Source: Roseovarius indicus (GTDB taxonomy: Bacteria > Pseudomonadota > Alphaproteobacteria > Rhodobacterales > Rhodobacteraceae). From it: DNA of 64,000 nucleotides. Below are positions 1 through 8,385 of the stretch, in pieces (position 1 is the first letter of the stretch; every line of letters starts with the position of its first letter). The position numbers and the translations under genes are program-made. The notes beneath the pieces were generated by a model. The model was not told the DNA's origin. It ran no database searches and saw nothing but the letters and a program-made list of their open reading frames with translations. The stretch spans positions 2,170,001 to 2,234,000 of the forward strand of contig NZ_CP031598.1 in the NCBI RefSeq assembly GCF_008728195.1. The letters are read 5' to 3'.

Positions 1-571
1 CATCACCAACCGGTTCGACGATCACAAGCCCGCCTGTACGGGCAAGCCCGTTACCGGCTACGAGGTGAAGGTGCTCGACAATGACGGGAACGAGCAGCCG
101 GCGGGCGAGCCCGGGCGGCTGGCCGTGCGGGGCCCGACGGGGTGCCGCTATCTCGCAGACGACAGGCAGGCGGATTACGTCGAGAACGGGTGGAACATCA
201 CCGGCGACACCTTCGTGGTGGATGACGAGGGCTACCTGCACTTCGCCGCGCGCAACGACGACATGATCGTCTCGTCCGGCTACAACATCGCCGGACCGGA
301 AGTCGAGGCGGCGCTGCTGGCGCATGAGGCCGTGGTGGAATGCGCCGTCGTCGGCGCCCCGGATGAAGAGCGTGGTGCCATCGTCGAGGCGCATGTGGTG
401 CTGGCCGAGGGGTTCAAGGATGACGCGCTGATGGTCAAGACCTTGCAGGATCACGTGAAATCGACGATTGCGCCTTACAAGTACCCGCGCTCTGTCGTCT
501 TCTGCGAGAGCCTGCCCAAGACCCAGACCGGGAAGATCCAGCGTTTCCGCCTTCGAAAGGATACTGCATGA
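1..571 (+). CDS. Aromatic acid-CoA ligase, C-terminal part (partial)
   Basis: The reading frame is open from base 2, so the gene starts before the window. The visible 189 residues are the C-terminal domain of an adenylate-forming acyl-CoA synthetase: the hinge GWNITGDTF, the YNIAGPEVE and ECAVVGAPD blocks, and the C-terminal catalytic lysine in LPKTQTGKIQR. The wording is closest to the benzoate/2-aminobenzoate-CoA ligase branch. It would make an aryl-CoA from an aromatic acid, CoA and ATP in the cytoplasm. The stop overlaps the next gene, a thioesterase, by 4 bp, so they are one operon. The exact substrate (anthranilate, benzoate or salicylate type) cannot be told from this fragment. Confidence 0.85.
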   Translation, partial: ITNRFDDHKPACTGKPVTGYEVKVLDNDGNEQPAGEPGRLAVRGPTGCRYLADDRQADYVENGWNITGDTFVVDDEGYLHFAARNDDMIVSSGYNIAGPEVEAALLAHEAVVECAVVGAPDEERGAIVEAHVVLAEGFKDDALMVKTLQDHVKSTIAPYKYPRSVVFCESLPKTQTGKIQRFRLRKDTA

Positions 572-990
572 GCGCCCCCGTCTGTGCCTTTACCCGAGAG
601 AGCAAGGTGCTGTTCAAGCACTGCGACCCGGCCGAGCTGGTCTTTTTCCCGCGCTTCTTCGAGATGATGAATGACCTGGTCGAGGAGTTCTTCGACGCCA
701 TCGGCTACCCGTTCGAGGAGTTTCACCATCAGGGTGCGATCCCCACGGTGCAGATCGAGGCAGGTTTTCCGAAGCCCAGCCGCCATGGCGACCGGCTTTG
801 CTTCTCGCTCTGGGTGGAACGGATCGGCGGCACCAGCGCCACCCTCCGGATTCTCACGCAAAGCGGCGGCGAGACGCGGATGACCTATCGCGCCACGATC
901 GTACTGGTGGGCGAGGACGGGCGGCCGAAGGCCTGGCCCGACGCCCTGAGACAGGCAATGATGCCCTACATGGAAAGCGAGGACGCATGA
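568..990 (+). CDS. Acyl-CoA thioesterase, 4-hydroxybenzoyl-CoA type
   Basis: A 140-residue single hotdog-fold protein. Residues 13-30 read FKHCDPAELVFFPRFFEM, the signature of the 4HBT family with the catalytic Asp in HCDPA. Such enzymes hydrolyse aryl-CoA thioesters. The ATGA overlap with the upstream CoA ligase and with the downstream RidA gene indicates translational coupling. In this setting it probably releases CoA from a pathway intermediate or relieves a dead-end aryl-CoA; that role is inferred from context. Confidence 0.85.
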   Translation: MSAPVCAFTRESKVLFKHCDPAELVFFPRFFEMMNDLVEEFFDAIGYPFEEFHHQGAIPTVQIEAGFPKPSRHGDRLCFSLWVERIGGTSATLRILTQSGGETRMTYRATIVLVGEDGRPKAWPDALRQAMMPYMESEDA

Positions 991-1385
991 CACACCAGGT
1001 GATCTCTCCCGAAGGCTGGGCGCCCGCCAAGGGTTATGCCAACGGTATCCTGACCAAGGACGGCACGCTCTATGTCGGTGGCCAGATCGGCTGGACCGCG
1101 GAGCAGGTGTTCGAAAGCCATGACTTCATCGGCCAGATGGAGCAGGCTTTGCGGAATATCCTCGCCATTCTGGAGGCGGCGGGCGGGACGGCGGACGACC
1201 TGACGCGCCTGACATGGTATGTCACCGACAAGCAGGAATACCTTGCCCGGCAGCGCGAGGTCGGCCAGGCCTATCGCCGGGTGCTGGGGCGGCATTTTCC
1301 GGCGATGACCATGGTCGTGGTTTCGGCGCTGATCGAGGACGAGGCGTTGGTGGAAATCGAGGCAACGGCGGTGATCGGCCGCTGA
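987..1385 (+). CDS. RidA family protein (enamine/imine deaminase)
   Basis: A 132-residue YjgF/YER057c/UK114 protein, the usual length for the family. It has the YANGI...GTLYVGGQIGW start, the NILAILEAAGG block and the FPAMTMVVV strand. RidA proteins hydrolyse reactive enamine/imine intermediates. The start is the ATG at 987, which overlaps the stop of the thioesterase. Placed between a thioesterase and a flavin monooxygenase in an aromatic-acid cluster, it may deaminate an imine formed on an aminated ring; this is inference. Confidence 0.88.
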   Translation: MTHQVISPEGWAPAKGYANGILTKDGTLYVGGQIGWTAEQVFESHDFIGQMEQALRNILAILEAAGGTADDLTRLTWYVTDKQEYLARQREVGQAYRRVLGRHFPAMTMVVVSALIEDEALVEIEATAVIGR

Positions 1386-1405
1386 CAGCATAAGGGGATG
1401 GGCGC

Positions 1406-2632
1406 ATGAAGGTTCTGATCGCAGGCGGGGGCATTGGCGGGCTCACACTGGCGCTGATGCTGCATGAGAGGGGCATCCAGGCGAAGGTGTTCGAACAATC
1501 GAGCCAGGTGCGCGAGCTGGGCGTGGGGATCAACACGCTACCGCACGCGATTGCGGAGCTGGAGAAGCTTGGGCTGTTGCCGGCGCTGGATGCGGCGGCG
1601 ATCCGGACGCGGCGGCTGATTTACAAGACGGGTCAGGGCCTTGATATCGTGGCGCAGCCGCGTGGGCTTTGGGCGGGGCTCGATGCGCCGCAGTTTTCCA
1701 TTCACCGGGGGCGGCTGCAGAAGCTCATTCACGACGCGGTGCTTGAGCGGCTGGGTGACGGCGGTGTGCAATGCGACCGGCGGCTGGTGTCGTTCGAGGA
1801 TACCGGCGCGGGTGTCGAGGCGGTCTTCGAGGCGCGGGACGGCACGCGTTACGAAGAGAGCGGCGATATCCTGATCGGGGCCGATGGCATCCATTCCACC
1901 GTGCGCAGCCATTACTATCCCGACCAGGGGGCGCCGTCGTGGAACGGCGTGCTGATGTGGCGGGGCGCGGCGTGGTGGCCGCAATTCCTGGATGGCGCGT
2001 CGATGATTGTGGCGGGCGGGTTCAAGCACAAGCTGGTGCTGTACCCAATTGCCCATGACCCCGACCGGCCCGGCGAGGCGCTGACCAACTGGGTGGTCTG
2101 CACCAAGGTGGGCGATGCGGATACCCCCATTCCGGGGCGCGATGACTGGTCGCGCAAGGCCTCGACCGAGGAGGCGCTGGAGATGGCCGAGGGCCACCTT
2201 CAGGTGCCCGAGATGGATGTCATGGAGTTGATCCGCGCCACCGAGGAGATTTTCGTCTACCCGATGTGCGACCGTGACGGGCTGCCGCGCTGGACGCATG
2301 GGCGGGTGACCCTGCTGGGGGATGCGGCGCATCCGATGTACCCGGTGGGCTCGAACGGGGCGAGCCAGGCCATTCTCGACGCCCGCGACCTGGCCGATCG
2401 GCTGGCCGAGGGCGGTGACGTCGTGGCGGCGCTGGAGGCCTATGATGACGCGCGCCGGCCGGCGACGGCGGCGATCGTTGCGGCGAACCGCAAGGGGGGG
2501 CCGGAAGGGGTGATCGACTTCGTCGAGGAGCGCGCGCCTGAGGGCTATGAGGATGTGCATGACGTGGCCACGGCGGAGGAGTTGCGGGCCATCGTGGGCG
2601 ATTACGAGAAGCTGCAGGTGGCCGGACGGTAG
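1406..2632 (+). CDS. FAD-dependent aromatic-ring monooxygenase (PhzS-like)
   Basis: A 408-residue class A flavoprotein monooxygenase. The N-terminal Rossmann motif is IAGGGIGGLTLAL (about residues 5-17). The central DILIGADGIHS block and the second FAD motif LLGDAAHPMYPVGSNGA (about 302-318) are intact. It would hydroxylate an aromatic substrate using NAD(P)H and O2. The closest family by wording is the 5-methylphenazine-1-carboxylate monooxygenase-like group. It lies 20 bp after ridA in the same operon and is the last gene before a palindromic repeat, so it probably acts on the product of the CoA ligase branch. Confidence 0.88.
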   Translation: MKVLIAGGGIGGLTLALMLHERGIQAKVFEQSSQVRELGVGINTLPHAIAELEKLGLLPALDAAAIRTRRLIYKTGQGLDIVAQPRGLWAGLDAPQFSIHRGRLQKLIHDAVLERLGDGGVQCDRRLVSFEDTGAGVEAVFEARDGTRYEESGDILIGADGIHSTVRSHYYPDQGAPSWNGVLMWRGAAWWPQFLDGASMIVAGGFKHKLVLYPIAHDPDRPGEALTNWVVCTKVGDADTPIPGRDDWSRKASTEEALEMAEGHLQVPEMDVMELIRATEEIFVYPMCDRDGLPRWTHGRVTLLGDAAHPMYPVGSNGASQAILDARDLADRLAEGGDVVAALEAYDDARRPATAAIVAANRKGGPEGVIDFVEERAPEGYEDVHDVATAEELRAIVGDYEKLQVAGR

Positions 2633-2644
2633 AGGCTGGGCGCG

Positions 2645-2713
2645 CCCGGAATTTGCGCAAATTCCGGGTAAGAAAATGCGCATTTTCTTACCCGTTTTCC
2701 GGTCGGAAAACGG
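2645..2713. repeat. Triple palindrome repeat, copy A
   Basis: Three back-to-back palindromes. 2645-2668 is a perfect 24-nt palindrome centred on TTTGCGCAAA. 2666-2693 is a perfect 28-nt palindrome with core GAAAATGCGCATTTTC. 2692-2713 is an inverted repeat with arms CCGTTTTCCG and CGGAAAACGG. A second copy with the same three modules in reverse order lies at 31020-31088. It falls between the convergent monooxygenase and GNAT genes, and the third palindrome supplies the last codons of the GNAT gene. It could act as a bidirectional terminator; it looks like a dispersed REP-like element. Confidence 0.85.
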
Positions 2714-3206
2714 ATGCCGGGCCGCCGGTGTCCAACCGGTACTTGCGGAAGGCAGCGCCCTCGTAATCGACCTCTCCGACGAAGCTTGCTCCCAGCCGCC
2801 TCAGCGCGCCGAGGTTTCGGCGCGACGGCGGTAGCAGGAAGGTGACATACGGAATGCGGCTGTCGGCGCGGGCAAAGGCCAGCGCCTGTTGGGTGATCCG
2901 AAGGCCCAGCCCGAACCTTTCCGGCGTCAGGACGAGGCCGAAATCCCACGCGTCGCCTTCCTTTTGGAACCCTCCCCAGCCGGCATAGGTGCCATCGGCC
3001 AGAAACGCCCAGTGGCCCAGCCCGTCGAGTTTCCAGCAGGCCTCCTTGTCGGCCACGAAGGCGGCCACGGTGTCGATCGTCCAGTCGCCGGAGAGGAGCG
3101 GCATGTGCCGCGCCATCACGGGATGCGACATGTGTGCGAGGATCGCCTCGGGCGCGATCTCGGGCAGGCGGGTGAACGTGATCGTGGGGGAGGGGTGGCC
3201 GGTCAT
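2688..3206 (-). CDS. GNAT family N-acetyltransferase
   Basis: About 172 residues from the ATG at 3206; an ATG at 3215 and a TTG at 3242 are also in frame and none has a clear ribosome binding site. The layout fits the RimJ/RimL-type GNAT group: HPVMARHMPLL near the start, then WAFLADGTYAGWGGFQ, GLVLTPERFGLGL (acetyl-CoA loop region) and the NLGALRRLGASFVGEVDY helix-strand end. It would transfer acetyl from acetyl-CoA to an amine; the substrate is unknown. The C-terminal residues SVFRPENG are encoded by one arm of the palindromic repeat, so the natural C-terminus may have been altered by repeat insertion. Confidence 0.75.
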   Translation of the reverse strand: MTGHPSPTITFTRLPEIAPEAILAHMSHPVMARHMPLLSGDWTIDTVAAFVADKEACWKLDGLGHWAFLADGTYAGWGGFQKEGDAWDFGLVLTPERFGLGLRITQQALAFARADSRIPYVTFLLPPSRRNLGALRRLGASFVGEVDYEGAAFRKYRLDTGGPASVFRPENG

Positions 3207-3280
3207 GTGGCCCATAGGCACGCGATCGGCCGAAACAGGCAAATCACCATGGTGTGTGGCCAGCGGGCAAGGGACCGGAG

Positions 3281-3309
3281 GATCGGCCCCGAAGCCTCCG
3301 GGGCCGATC
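3281..3309. terminator. Hairpin with T-run between GNAT and cupin genes
   Basis: Perfect 10-bp stem GATCGGCCCC / GGGGCCGATC with a 9-nt loop, followed on the plus strand by GTTTTT. The flanking genes are both on the minus strand (cupin ends at 3332), so it would act as the cupin/liv terminator as a stem without a T-run in that direction, or as a plus-strand barrier. Confidence 0.6.
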
Positions 3310-3331
3310 GTTTTTCAGAGAGCCGAGCCGC

Positions 3332-3772
3332 TTATTCCGGCGGCGGCAGGAAGTCGACCTCGTGCTCGGCCGAGATGCGCACCAGCTCCTCGGGGTCGGT
3401 CACGTTGTCGAGCTTGCCGAAAAGCTCAAACAGTTTCCGCGACGGTGCCACGCCGAAGATGCAGGTCGCCGTCTCGCCCGAGCGGTTGTAGATGCCGTGC
3501 GCCAGCCCCATCGGCATGCGGATCGTGTCGCCGGCATGGGCCACGTGTTTCTCGGGCCCGAATTCGACCTCGAGCGTGCCTTCCAGCATGCAGATCCATT
3601 CATCCTGCGTGGGGTGGATATGCGGCGGCACGAAGGTGCCGTCGGGGATGTTGGCATGCCAGATGAAGGCGTTCTCGGAATGCAGTTTCGGCGTGTAGGT
3701 GTGGCCGACGACATTCCAGGCGAGGCCGTCGAGCCCGTCTTTCTCGGGGGTAATTCCGGGGGTCAGTGTCAT
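3332..3772 (-). CDS. Cupin domain protein
   Basis: A 146-residue single-domain cupin. Motif 1 is PPHIHPTQDEWICMLEG with two His and a Glu as metal ligands; motif 2 is GDTIRMPMGLAHGIYN with the third His. Such small cupins are metal-dependent isomerases or dioxygenases, or binding proteins. It lies 27 bp before livF on the same strand, so it probably belongs to the transporter operon and to the aromatic-acid catabolism encoded on the other side. Its reaction is not known. Confidence 0.82.
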   Translation of the reverse strand: MTLTPGITPEKDGLDGLAWNVVGHTYTPKLHSENAFIWHANIPDGTFVPPHIHPTQDEWICMLEGTLEVEFGPEKHVAHAGDTIRMPMGLAHGIYNRSGETATCIFGVAPSRKLFELFGKLDNVTDPEELVRISAEHEVDFLPPPE

Positions 3773-3799
3773 CTTTCGGGTCTCCCTCTTGGTTCCGGA

Positions 3800-4507
3800 T
3801 CAAAGATGCAGGTGGCGTTCGAGCGTGGCGGTGATGGCCTGGCCTTCCTCGGCCGCGGTGACGGTGGTGATGATCTCACCTTTCTCGATCACGTAGTGGC
3901 GGTCGGCAAGCCCTGCCAGCGCGCCCACGTTCTTGTCGATCAGAAGGATGGCTTCGCCTTCCGCCTTCAAAGTGGCGAGGCGGGTCCAGATTTCCTCGCG
4001 GATGAGGGGGGCGAGGCCTTCTGTCGCCTCGTCGAGGATCAAGAGGCGCGGGTTGGTCATCAGGGCGCGGGCGATGGCGACCATCTGTTGCTCACCGCCG
4101 GAAAGTTGCGCGCCCAGGTGGGTGCGGCGTTCCTTGAGGCGGGGGAAGAAATCGTAGACCGAGGTCAGATCCCACCGGTTGCGGCCCTCGGGCATCTTGG
4201 CGGCGGCGAGGAGGTTTTCCTCGACCGTGAGCGTGGGGAAGACCTGCCGGCCTTCCGGTACGAGGCCAACGCCCGCCCTGCCGATGGCATATGGCGGCTG
4301 GCCGGCGTAATTCTTGCCGTCGACCTGTACCTCGCCCGACCATGGCTTGATGAGCCCCATGATGGCACGCACGGTGGTGGTCTTGCCCATGCCGTTGCGG
4401 CCGAGCAGGGTGACGACCTCGCCCTCGCCAATCTCGAGGTCGATGCCGAAGAGCACCTGGGCCGAGCCATAGCCGGCGGTGATGTTGGTCAGGGACAGGA
4501 GGTTCAT
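3800..4507 (-). CDS. livF: Branched-chain-type ABC transporter ATPase LivF
   Basis: A 235-residue ATPase of the HAAT transporter class. Walker A is LLGRNGMGKTT, signature LSGGEQQ, Walker B RLLILDEA with the LivF-typical ATEGLAPLI following. It binds ATP on the cytoplasmic face of the LivHM channel together with LivG. It overlaps livG by 4 bp. Its substrate is given by the cluster rather than the protein; next to an aryl-CoA ligase the importer may take up an aromatic acid or amide rather than leucine. Confidence 0.92.
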   Translation of the reverse strand: MNLLSLTNITAGYGSAQVLFGIDLEIGEGEVVTLLGRNGMGKTTTVRAIMGLIKPWSGEVQVDGKNYAGQPPYAIGRAGVGLVPEGRQVFPTLTVEENLLAAAKMPEGRNRWDLTSVYDFFPRLKERRTHLGAQLSGGEQQMVAIARALMTNPRLLILDEATEGLAPLIREEIWTRLATLKAEGEAILLIDKNVGALAGLADRHYVIEKGEIITTVTAAEEGQAITATLERHLHL

Positions 4508-5268
4508 GCTGCGCCCTCCGTGTGGTCTTCGCCGAGATAGGCGGCGCGGGCTTTCGGGTCGGCGCGCACCTCGTCGGGCGTGCCGGTGGCGACGATGGCG
4601 CCCGCGACCAGCACCGAAACCCGGTCGGCGAGGCGGAAGACGGCCTCCATGTCATGCTCGATCAGCAGCATGGGGTAATGCGCCTTCAGCTCGAGCAGGG
4701 TGTCGGTGAGGCCCTCGCTTTCGGCCCGTCCCATGCCCGCCATCGGCTCGTCGAGGAGCAGGGCGTGCGGCTGGCCGGCGATGGCGATGGCCAGCTCCAG
4801 CATCCGCTTTTCGCCGTAGGAGAGTTCGCCCGCCATGGTGGCGGCGCGAGGCCCGAGGCCGATGCGGGCAAGGGCGGTCATCGCGGCCTCGTTCAAAGCC
4901 GCCTCGCGGTCGGCGCGGCGGAAGAACCGCATGCTGGAGCCCGCCCGCATCTGGGCGGCGAGGGCCACGTTCTCCAGCACGGTGAACTCCGGCAGGATCG
5001 AGGTGATCTGGAAGGATCGACCGAGCCCCGCCACGGCGCGCTCGTGCTGTTTCTGGCCGGTGACGTCGCGCCCCTCGAAGGCGATCTTGCCGGCGTCGGG
5101 TTGGAGGAGGCCGGAAATCTGGTGTATCAGCGTCGACTTGCCCGCGCCGTTCGGCCCGATCAGGGCATGGCATTCGCCGCGATGCAGGTCGAGATCGACC
5201 TTGTCGGTGACGACCAGCGCGCCGAAGGCCTTTTGCAGGCCCTTGAGTTGAAGGACGACTTCGCTCAT
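4504..5268 (-). CDS. livG: Branched-chain-type ABC transporter ATPase LivG
   Basis: A 254-residue ATPase with Walker A LIGPNGAGKST, signature LSYGEKRMLE and Walker B ALLLDEPMAGM, plus the LivG-type C-terminal tail (residues 225-254). It pairs with LivF to power import. It overlaps livM (ATG at 5268, livM stop at 5265) and livF by 4 bp each, showing tight coupling within the operon. Confidence 0.92.
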   Translation of the reverse strand: MSEVVLQLKGLQKAFGALVVTDKVDLDLHRGECHALIGPNGAGKSTLIHQISGLLQPDAGKIAFEGRDVTGQKQHERAVAGLGRSFQITSILPEFTVLENVALAAQMRAGSSMRFFRRADREAALNEAAMTALARIGLGPRAATMAGELSYGEKRMLELAIAIAGQPHALLLDEPMAGMGRAESEGLTDTLLELKAHYPMLLIEHDMEAVFRLADRVSVLVAGAIVATGTPDEVRADPKARAAYLGEDHTEGAA

Positions 5269-6245
5269 TGCGGCCCCCTGACGCGGTCGAGCAGGCCGAC
5301 GAGGCCGCCGCGGGCATAGAGCGCGATCAGCACCAGCAGCGGGCCGAAGATGAGCCGCCAGTCATGGGTGATCGACGAGAGTGTCTCTTCGATCAGGATG
5401 AAGAAGAGCGCGCCGATGAGCGCCCCGTTGCGGGTGGCCATGCCGCCGAGGACGACCATCACGATCAGGTCGCCCGAGCGCTGCCAAGCCCCCAGCGAGG
5501 GCGAGATGAAGGCGGCGTGGGTGGCCCAGAGCACGCCGGCGATGGCGGCGATCACGCCGGCGATGACGTAAGCCGTCAGGCGATAGCGGAAGACCGAGTA
5601 GCCCATCGAGGCGACGCGGGTGGGGTTCTGTCGCGCGGCCCGCAGCACGCGGCCGAAGCGCGATCCGGTGATCCGGTGGACCAGCGCCCACGTGCCCAGC
5701 AGCACGGCGAAGACCGAGATGTAGACCCCCATGTCGGACGACAACCAACGGGTGCCGAGGAAATCCGGGCCCGACCATAGCGTCAGCCCGTCATCGGCGC
5801 CGTATTGTGCGAGCGAGCCCAGAGCGAAAAAGATCATTTGCCCGAAGGCCAGCGTGATCATGATGAAGGAGACGCCGGAGGTGCGCAGGCAGATGGCCCC
5901 GCTTATCAGCGCGAAAAGTCCCGCGGCGCCCATCGCGACGGGCAGGATGAGGGCCATCTCGTAGACGTCCTCGGTGATCATGATCCCGCAGGCATAGGCG
6001 CCGATGGCGACGAAGGCGGAGTGGCCGAAGCTGACCATGCCGCCATGCCCCATCAGCAGGTCGAGCGAGATGGCGACGATGGCGAGGATCATGGCGCGGA
6101 CGGCGAGCGAGGTCAGCCATGCGCCGCCCCAGAATTCGGCCAATACCGGGATCAGCGCCAGAGCGGCGAAGATCACGCCGGCCACGATGAAGGGCGCCCG
6201 GGGCGTGGCGGCCGCGGGGGCCTGGATGTCGGCCTGATCGGTCAT
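5265..6245 (-). CDS. livM: Branched-chain-type ABC transporter permease LivM
   Basis: A 326-residue integral membrane protein with about ten hydrophobic segments. The conserved LLMGHGGMVSFGHSAFVAIGAYACG block (about 64-88) and the ATRNGALIGA/FGPLLVLIALYARGGLVGL end are typical of LivM. It forms the inner-membrane channel with LivH. The start overlaps the stop of livH by 4 bp. Confidence 0.92.
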   Translation of the reverse strand: MTDQADIQAPAAATPRAPFIVAGVIFAALALIPVLAEFWGGAWLTSLAVRAMILAIVAISLDLLMGHGGMVSFGHSAFVAIGAYACGIMITEDVYEMALILPVAMGAAGLFALISGAICLRTSGVSFIMITLAFGQMIFFALGSLAQYGADDGLTLWSGPDFLGTRWLSSDMGVYISVFAVLLGTWALVHRITGSRFGRVLRAARQNPTRVASMGYSVFRYRLTAYVIAGVIAAIAGVLWATHAAFISPSLGAWQRSGDLIVMVVLGGMATRNGALIGALFFILIEETLSSITHDWRLIFGPLLVLIALYARGGLVGLLDRVRGPQ

Positions 6246-7168
6246 CGCGTCACCTTTGGGGAGAAAAGGCCCTCGGGCCGCCAGAAGAGCACCAGTGCCA
6301 TCAGCACGTAGATCAGCATCGAGGCGATGGCCGGGCCGATCTGGTTGGCCGAGGACGGGTCCATGATGAGGCGCAGGCCGTCGGTGACCAGCGTTCGGCC
6401 GAGCGTATCGACGAGCCCCACCAATAGGGCGGCCACGAAGGCGCCGCGGATCGAGCCGGCGCCGCCGATGATGATCACCACGAAGGCCACGATCAGGAGG
6501 TTGTCGCCCATGCCCGGCTCGACCGAGTAGAGGGGGGCGGCCATGACGCCGGCGAACCCGGCAAGCATGGCGCCGAAGCCGAAGACGATGAGGAATAGCT
6601 GCCGCACGTTCACGCCCAAGGCCGAGACCATCTCGGGGTTGGTGGCGCCCGCACGGATCAGCATGCCGACGCGCGTGCGGGTGATGACGAGCCAGAGGGC
6701 AAGCGCCACCAGCAGGCCGGCGACGATGAGCGCCACGCGGTAGGCCGGATAAAGGAGGCCGTCGACCAGTACGAAGGAGAAGTCGAGGAAGGCCGGCGGC
6801 GGCACCGAGAGCGAGGCGGGCCCGAAGAGCACTTTCATCAGCTGGTTGAGAAACAGGATCACGCCGAAGGTGGCGAGCACCTGGCTGAGGTGATCGCGGT
6901 CATAGAGATGTCGGAAGACGAGGAACTCCAGCACCAGCCCCAGCAGAAGCGCCAGGGGCAGGGCCAGCACGAGGGCGGCCAGGAAGCTGCCCGTCAGGCC
7001 GTAGAGATAGACGGCAAGGTAGGCGCCCAGCATGTACTGCACCCCGTGGGCGAGGTTGATGAACCCCATCACCCCGAAGACGAGCGTCAGGCCGGCCGCG
7101 ATCAGGAACAGGATAACACCCAGCTGCAGCCCGTTCAGGAGCTGGATCAGGATCAGCGTTGTGGACAT
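6242..7168 (-). CDS. livH: Branched-chain-type ABC transporter permease LivH
   Basis: A 308-residue permease with the LivH landmarks: LNGLQLGVILFLIAAGLTLVFG at the N-terminus, GVMGFINLAHG, and the GGAGSIRGAFVAALLVG segment near residue 235. Multiple hydrophobic helices place it in the inner membrane. It is the first gene after the substrate-binding protein gene livK, from which it is separated by a strong hairpin. Confidence 0.92.
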   Translation of the reverse strand: MSTTLILIQLLNGLQLGVILFLIAAGLTLVFGVMGFINLAHGVQYMLGAYLAVYLYGLTGSFLAALVLALPLALLLGLVLEFLVFRHLYDRDHLSQVLATFGVILFLNQLMKVLFGPASLSVPPPAFLDFSFVLVDGLLYPAYRVALIVAGLLVALALWLVITRTRVGMLIRAGATNPEMVSALGVNVRQLFLIVFGFGAMLAGFAGVMAAPLYSVEPGMGDNLLIVAFVVIIIGGAGSIRGAFVAALLVGLVDTLGRTLVTDGLRLIMDPSSANQIGPAIASMLIYVLMALVLFWRPEGLFSPKVTR

Positions 7169-7197
7169 GGGAGGCCTTTATCGCCGGAGCCGCGAAT

Positions 7198-7222
7198 GGC
7201 GGGGCCGAAGGCCGGCCCCGCC
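7198..7222 (-). promoter_or_regulatory. Stem-loop between livK and livH
   Basis: Arms GGCGGGGCC and GGCCCCGCC with a 7-nt loop, in the 62-bp livK-livH gap. No T-run follows. Stem-loops here in transporter operons usually protect the upstream mRNA or attenuate read-through, so that the binding protein is made in excess of the permeases; that role is inferred. Confidence 0.6.
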
Positions 7223-7230
7223 GCATCGGC

Positions 7231-8385
7231 TTACATGCTGCATTCGCCGGCGAAGTTGTCGCCGTAATTCTCGAAGACCAGCTCGCCCGTCGCGGTGGCC
7301 CACTGGCCGTCTTCCCGCTCTTCCACCGAAAGCTGGTAGAAGTTCTGAGTCGGGTAGTGGTTCGAGTTGAAGGCGAAATCGCCGCGCAGCGAGGTGAAAT
7401 CGGCCGCTTCCATCGCGGCGCGCACGGCATCCTTGTCGGAGAGGTCGCCGCCGACCGAGGCCACCGCGCTGTCGATCAGCATGGCGGCGTCATAGGCCTG
7501 CATGGCATAGCCGCCGGGGACGTAGCCGTATTTTTCCTCGAAGGCGGCCACGAATTTCTGGCTGGCCTCGTTGTCGGCATCCGGGGCCCAGTTGCCCGCG
7601 GCGATGAAGCCTTCGGCGGCTTCCTTCTGGGCGGGCAGGGTGGTTTCATCGGTGGTGAAGACCGACATGAACTGGATGCGGTCGGCGAGCCCGGCATCGC
7701 GGAACTGGCGCACGAAGCGCACACCCATGCCGCCCGGGGTGAAGGCGAAGACGGCGTCGGCGTCGGAGGTGGCGATGCGCGCGATCTCGGCCGAGTAGTC
7801 CTGATGCCCGAGCGGCACGTAGACCTCGTCGACGATCTCGCCCTCGTAGTGCATCTGGAAGCCTTCCATGTTGTCGCGGCCGGCCTGGTAGTTCGGCGCG
7901 ATCATGAAGACCTTTTCATAGCCCGCCGCCTGGGCGTGGGCGCCCATCACCTCGGCATTCTGGTTGTTCTGGTAGGAGGTGACGAAGAAGTAGGGGTTGC
8001 AGTTGCGCCCGGCGAAGGTCGACGGCCCGGCGTTGGGGCTGATCAGGAAGGTTTCCGACTCGATCACCGGCTTGAAGATCGCCTGCAGCATGTTCGAGAA
8101 GATCGTGCCGACGACGAAATCGACCTCTTCCTGCACCATGCCGTTGGCTTTCGAGAGCGCCACCTCGGGTTTCAGCTCGTCATCCTCGACGATGAGCGTC
8201 GCCTCTTCGCCGCCAAGCTTGCCGCCGAGATCGTCGAGCGCCAGCTGGAAGCCGTCAACGGCCTGCTGGCCAAGCGCCGCGGGCGGGCCCGAGAGGGTCA
8301 CGATCATGCCGACCTCGACCTCGGCCGAGGCGGTGGTGCCGAGGCCCAGAAGACCGGCGGCCAGTGTTGTGCCTAGTTTTTTCAT
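7231..8385 (-). CDS. livK: Branched-chain-type ABC transporter substrate-binding protein
   Basis: A 384-residue periplasmic binding protein. The chosen ATG (8385) gives MKKLGTTLAAGLLGLGTTASAEVEVG, a clean Sec signal peptide cut after ASA; AGGGAGAAG precedes it. Type I periplasmic-binding fold features follow: VTLSGPPAALGQQAVDGFQLALDDLGG, the NGMVQEEVDFVVG segment and FVTSYQNNQN. It captures the ligand and delivers it to LivHM. It heads the minus-strand operon. The sequence resembles the aromatic/amide-type HAAT binding proteins as much as Leu/Ile/Val-binding ones, so the ligand is open. Confidence 0.88.
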   Translation of the reverse strand: MKKLGTTLAAGLLGLGTTASAEVEVGMIVTLSGPPAALGQQAVDGFQLALDDLGGKLGGEEATLIVEDDELKPEVALSKANGMVQEEVDFVVGTIFSNMLQAIFKPVIESETFLISPNAGPSTFAGRNCNPYFFVTSYQNNQNAEVMGAHAQAAGYEKVFMIAPNYQAGRDNMEGFQMHYEGEIVDEVYVPLGHQDYSAEIARIATSDADAVFAFTPGGMGVRFVRQFRDAGLADRIQFMSVFTTDETTLPAQKEAAEGFIAAGNWAPDADNEASQKFVAAFEEKYGYVPGGYAMQAYDAAMLIDSAVASVGGDLSDKDAVRAAMEAADFTSLRGDFAFNSNHYPTQNFYQLSVEEREDGQWATATGELVFENYGDNFAGECSM

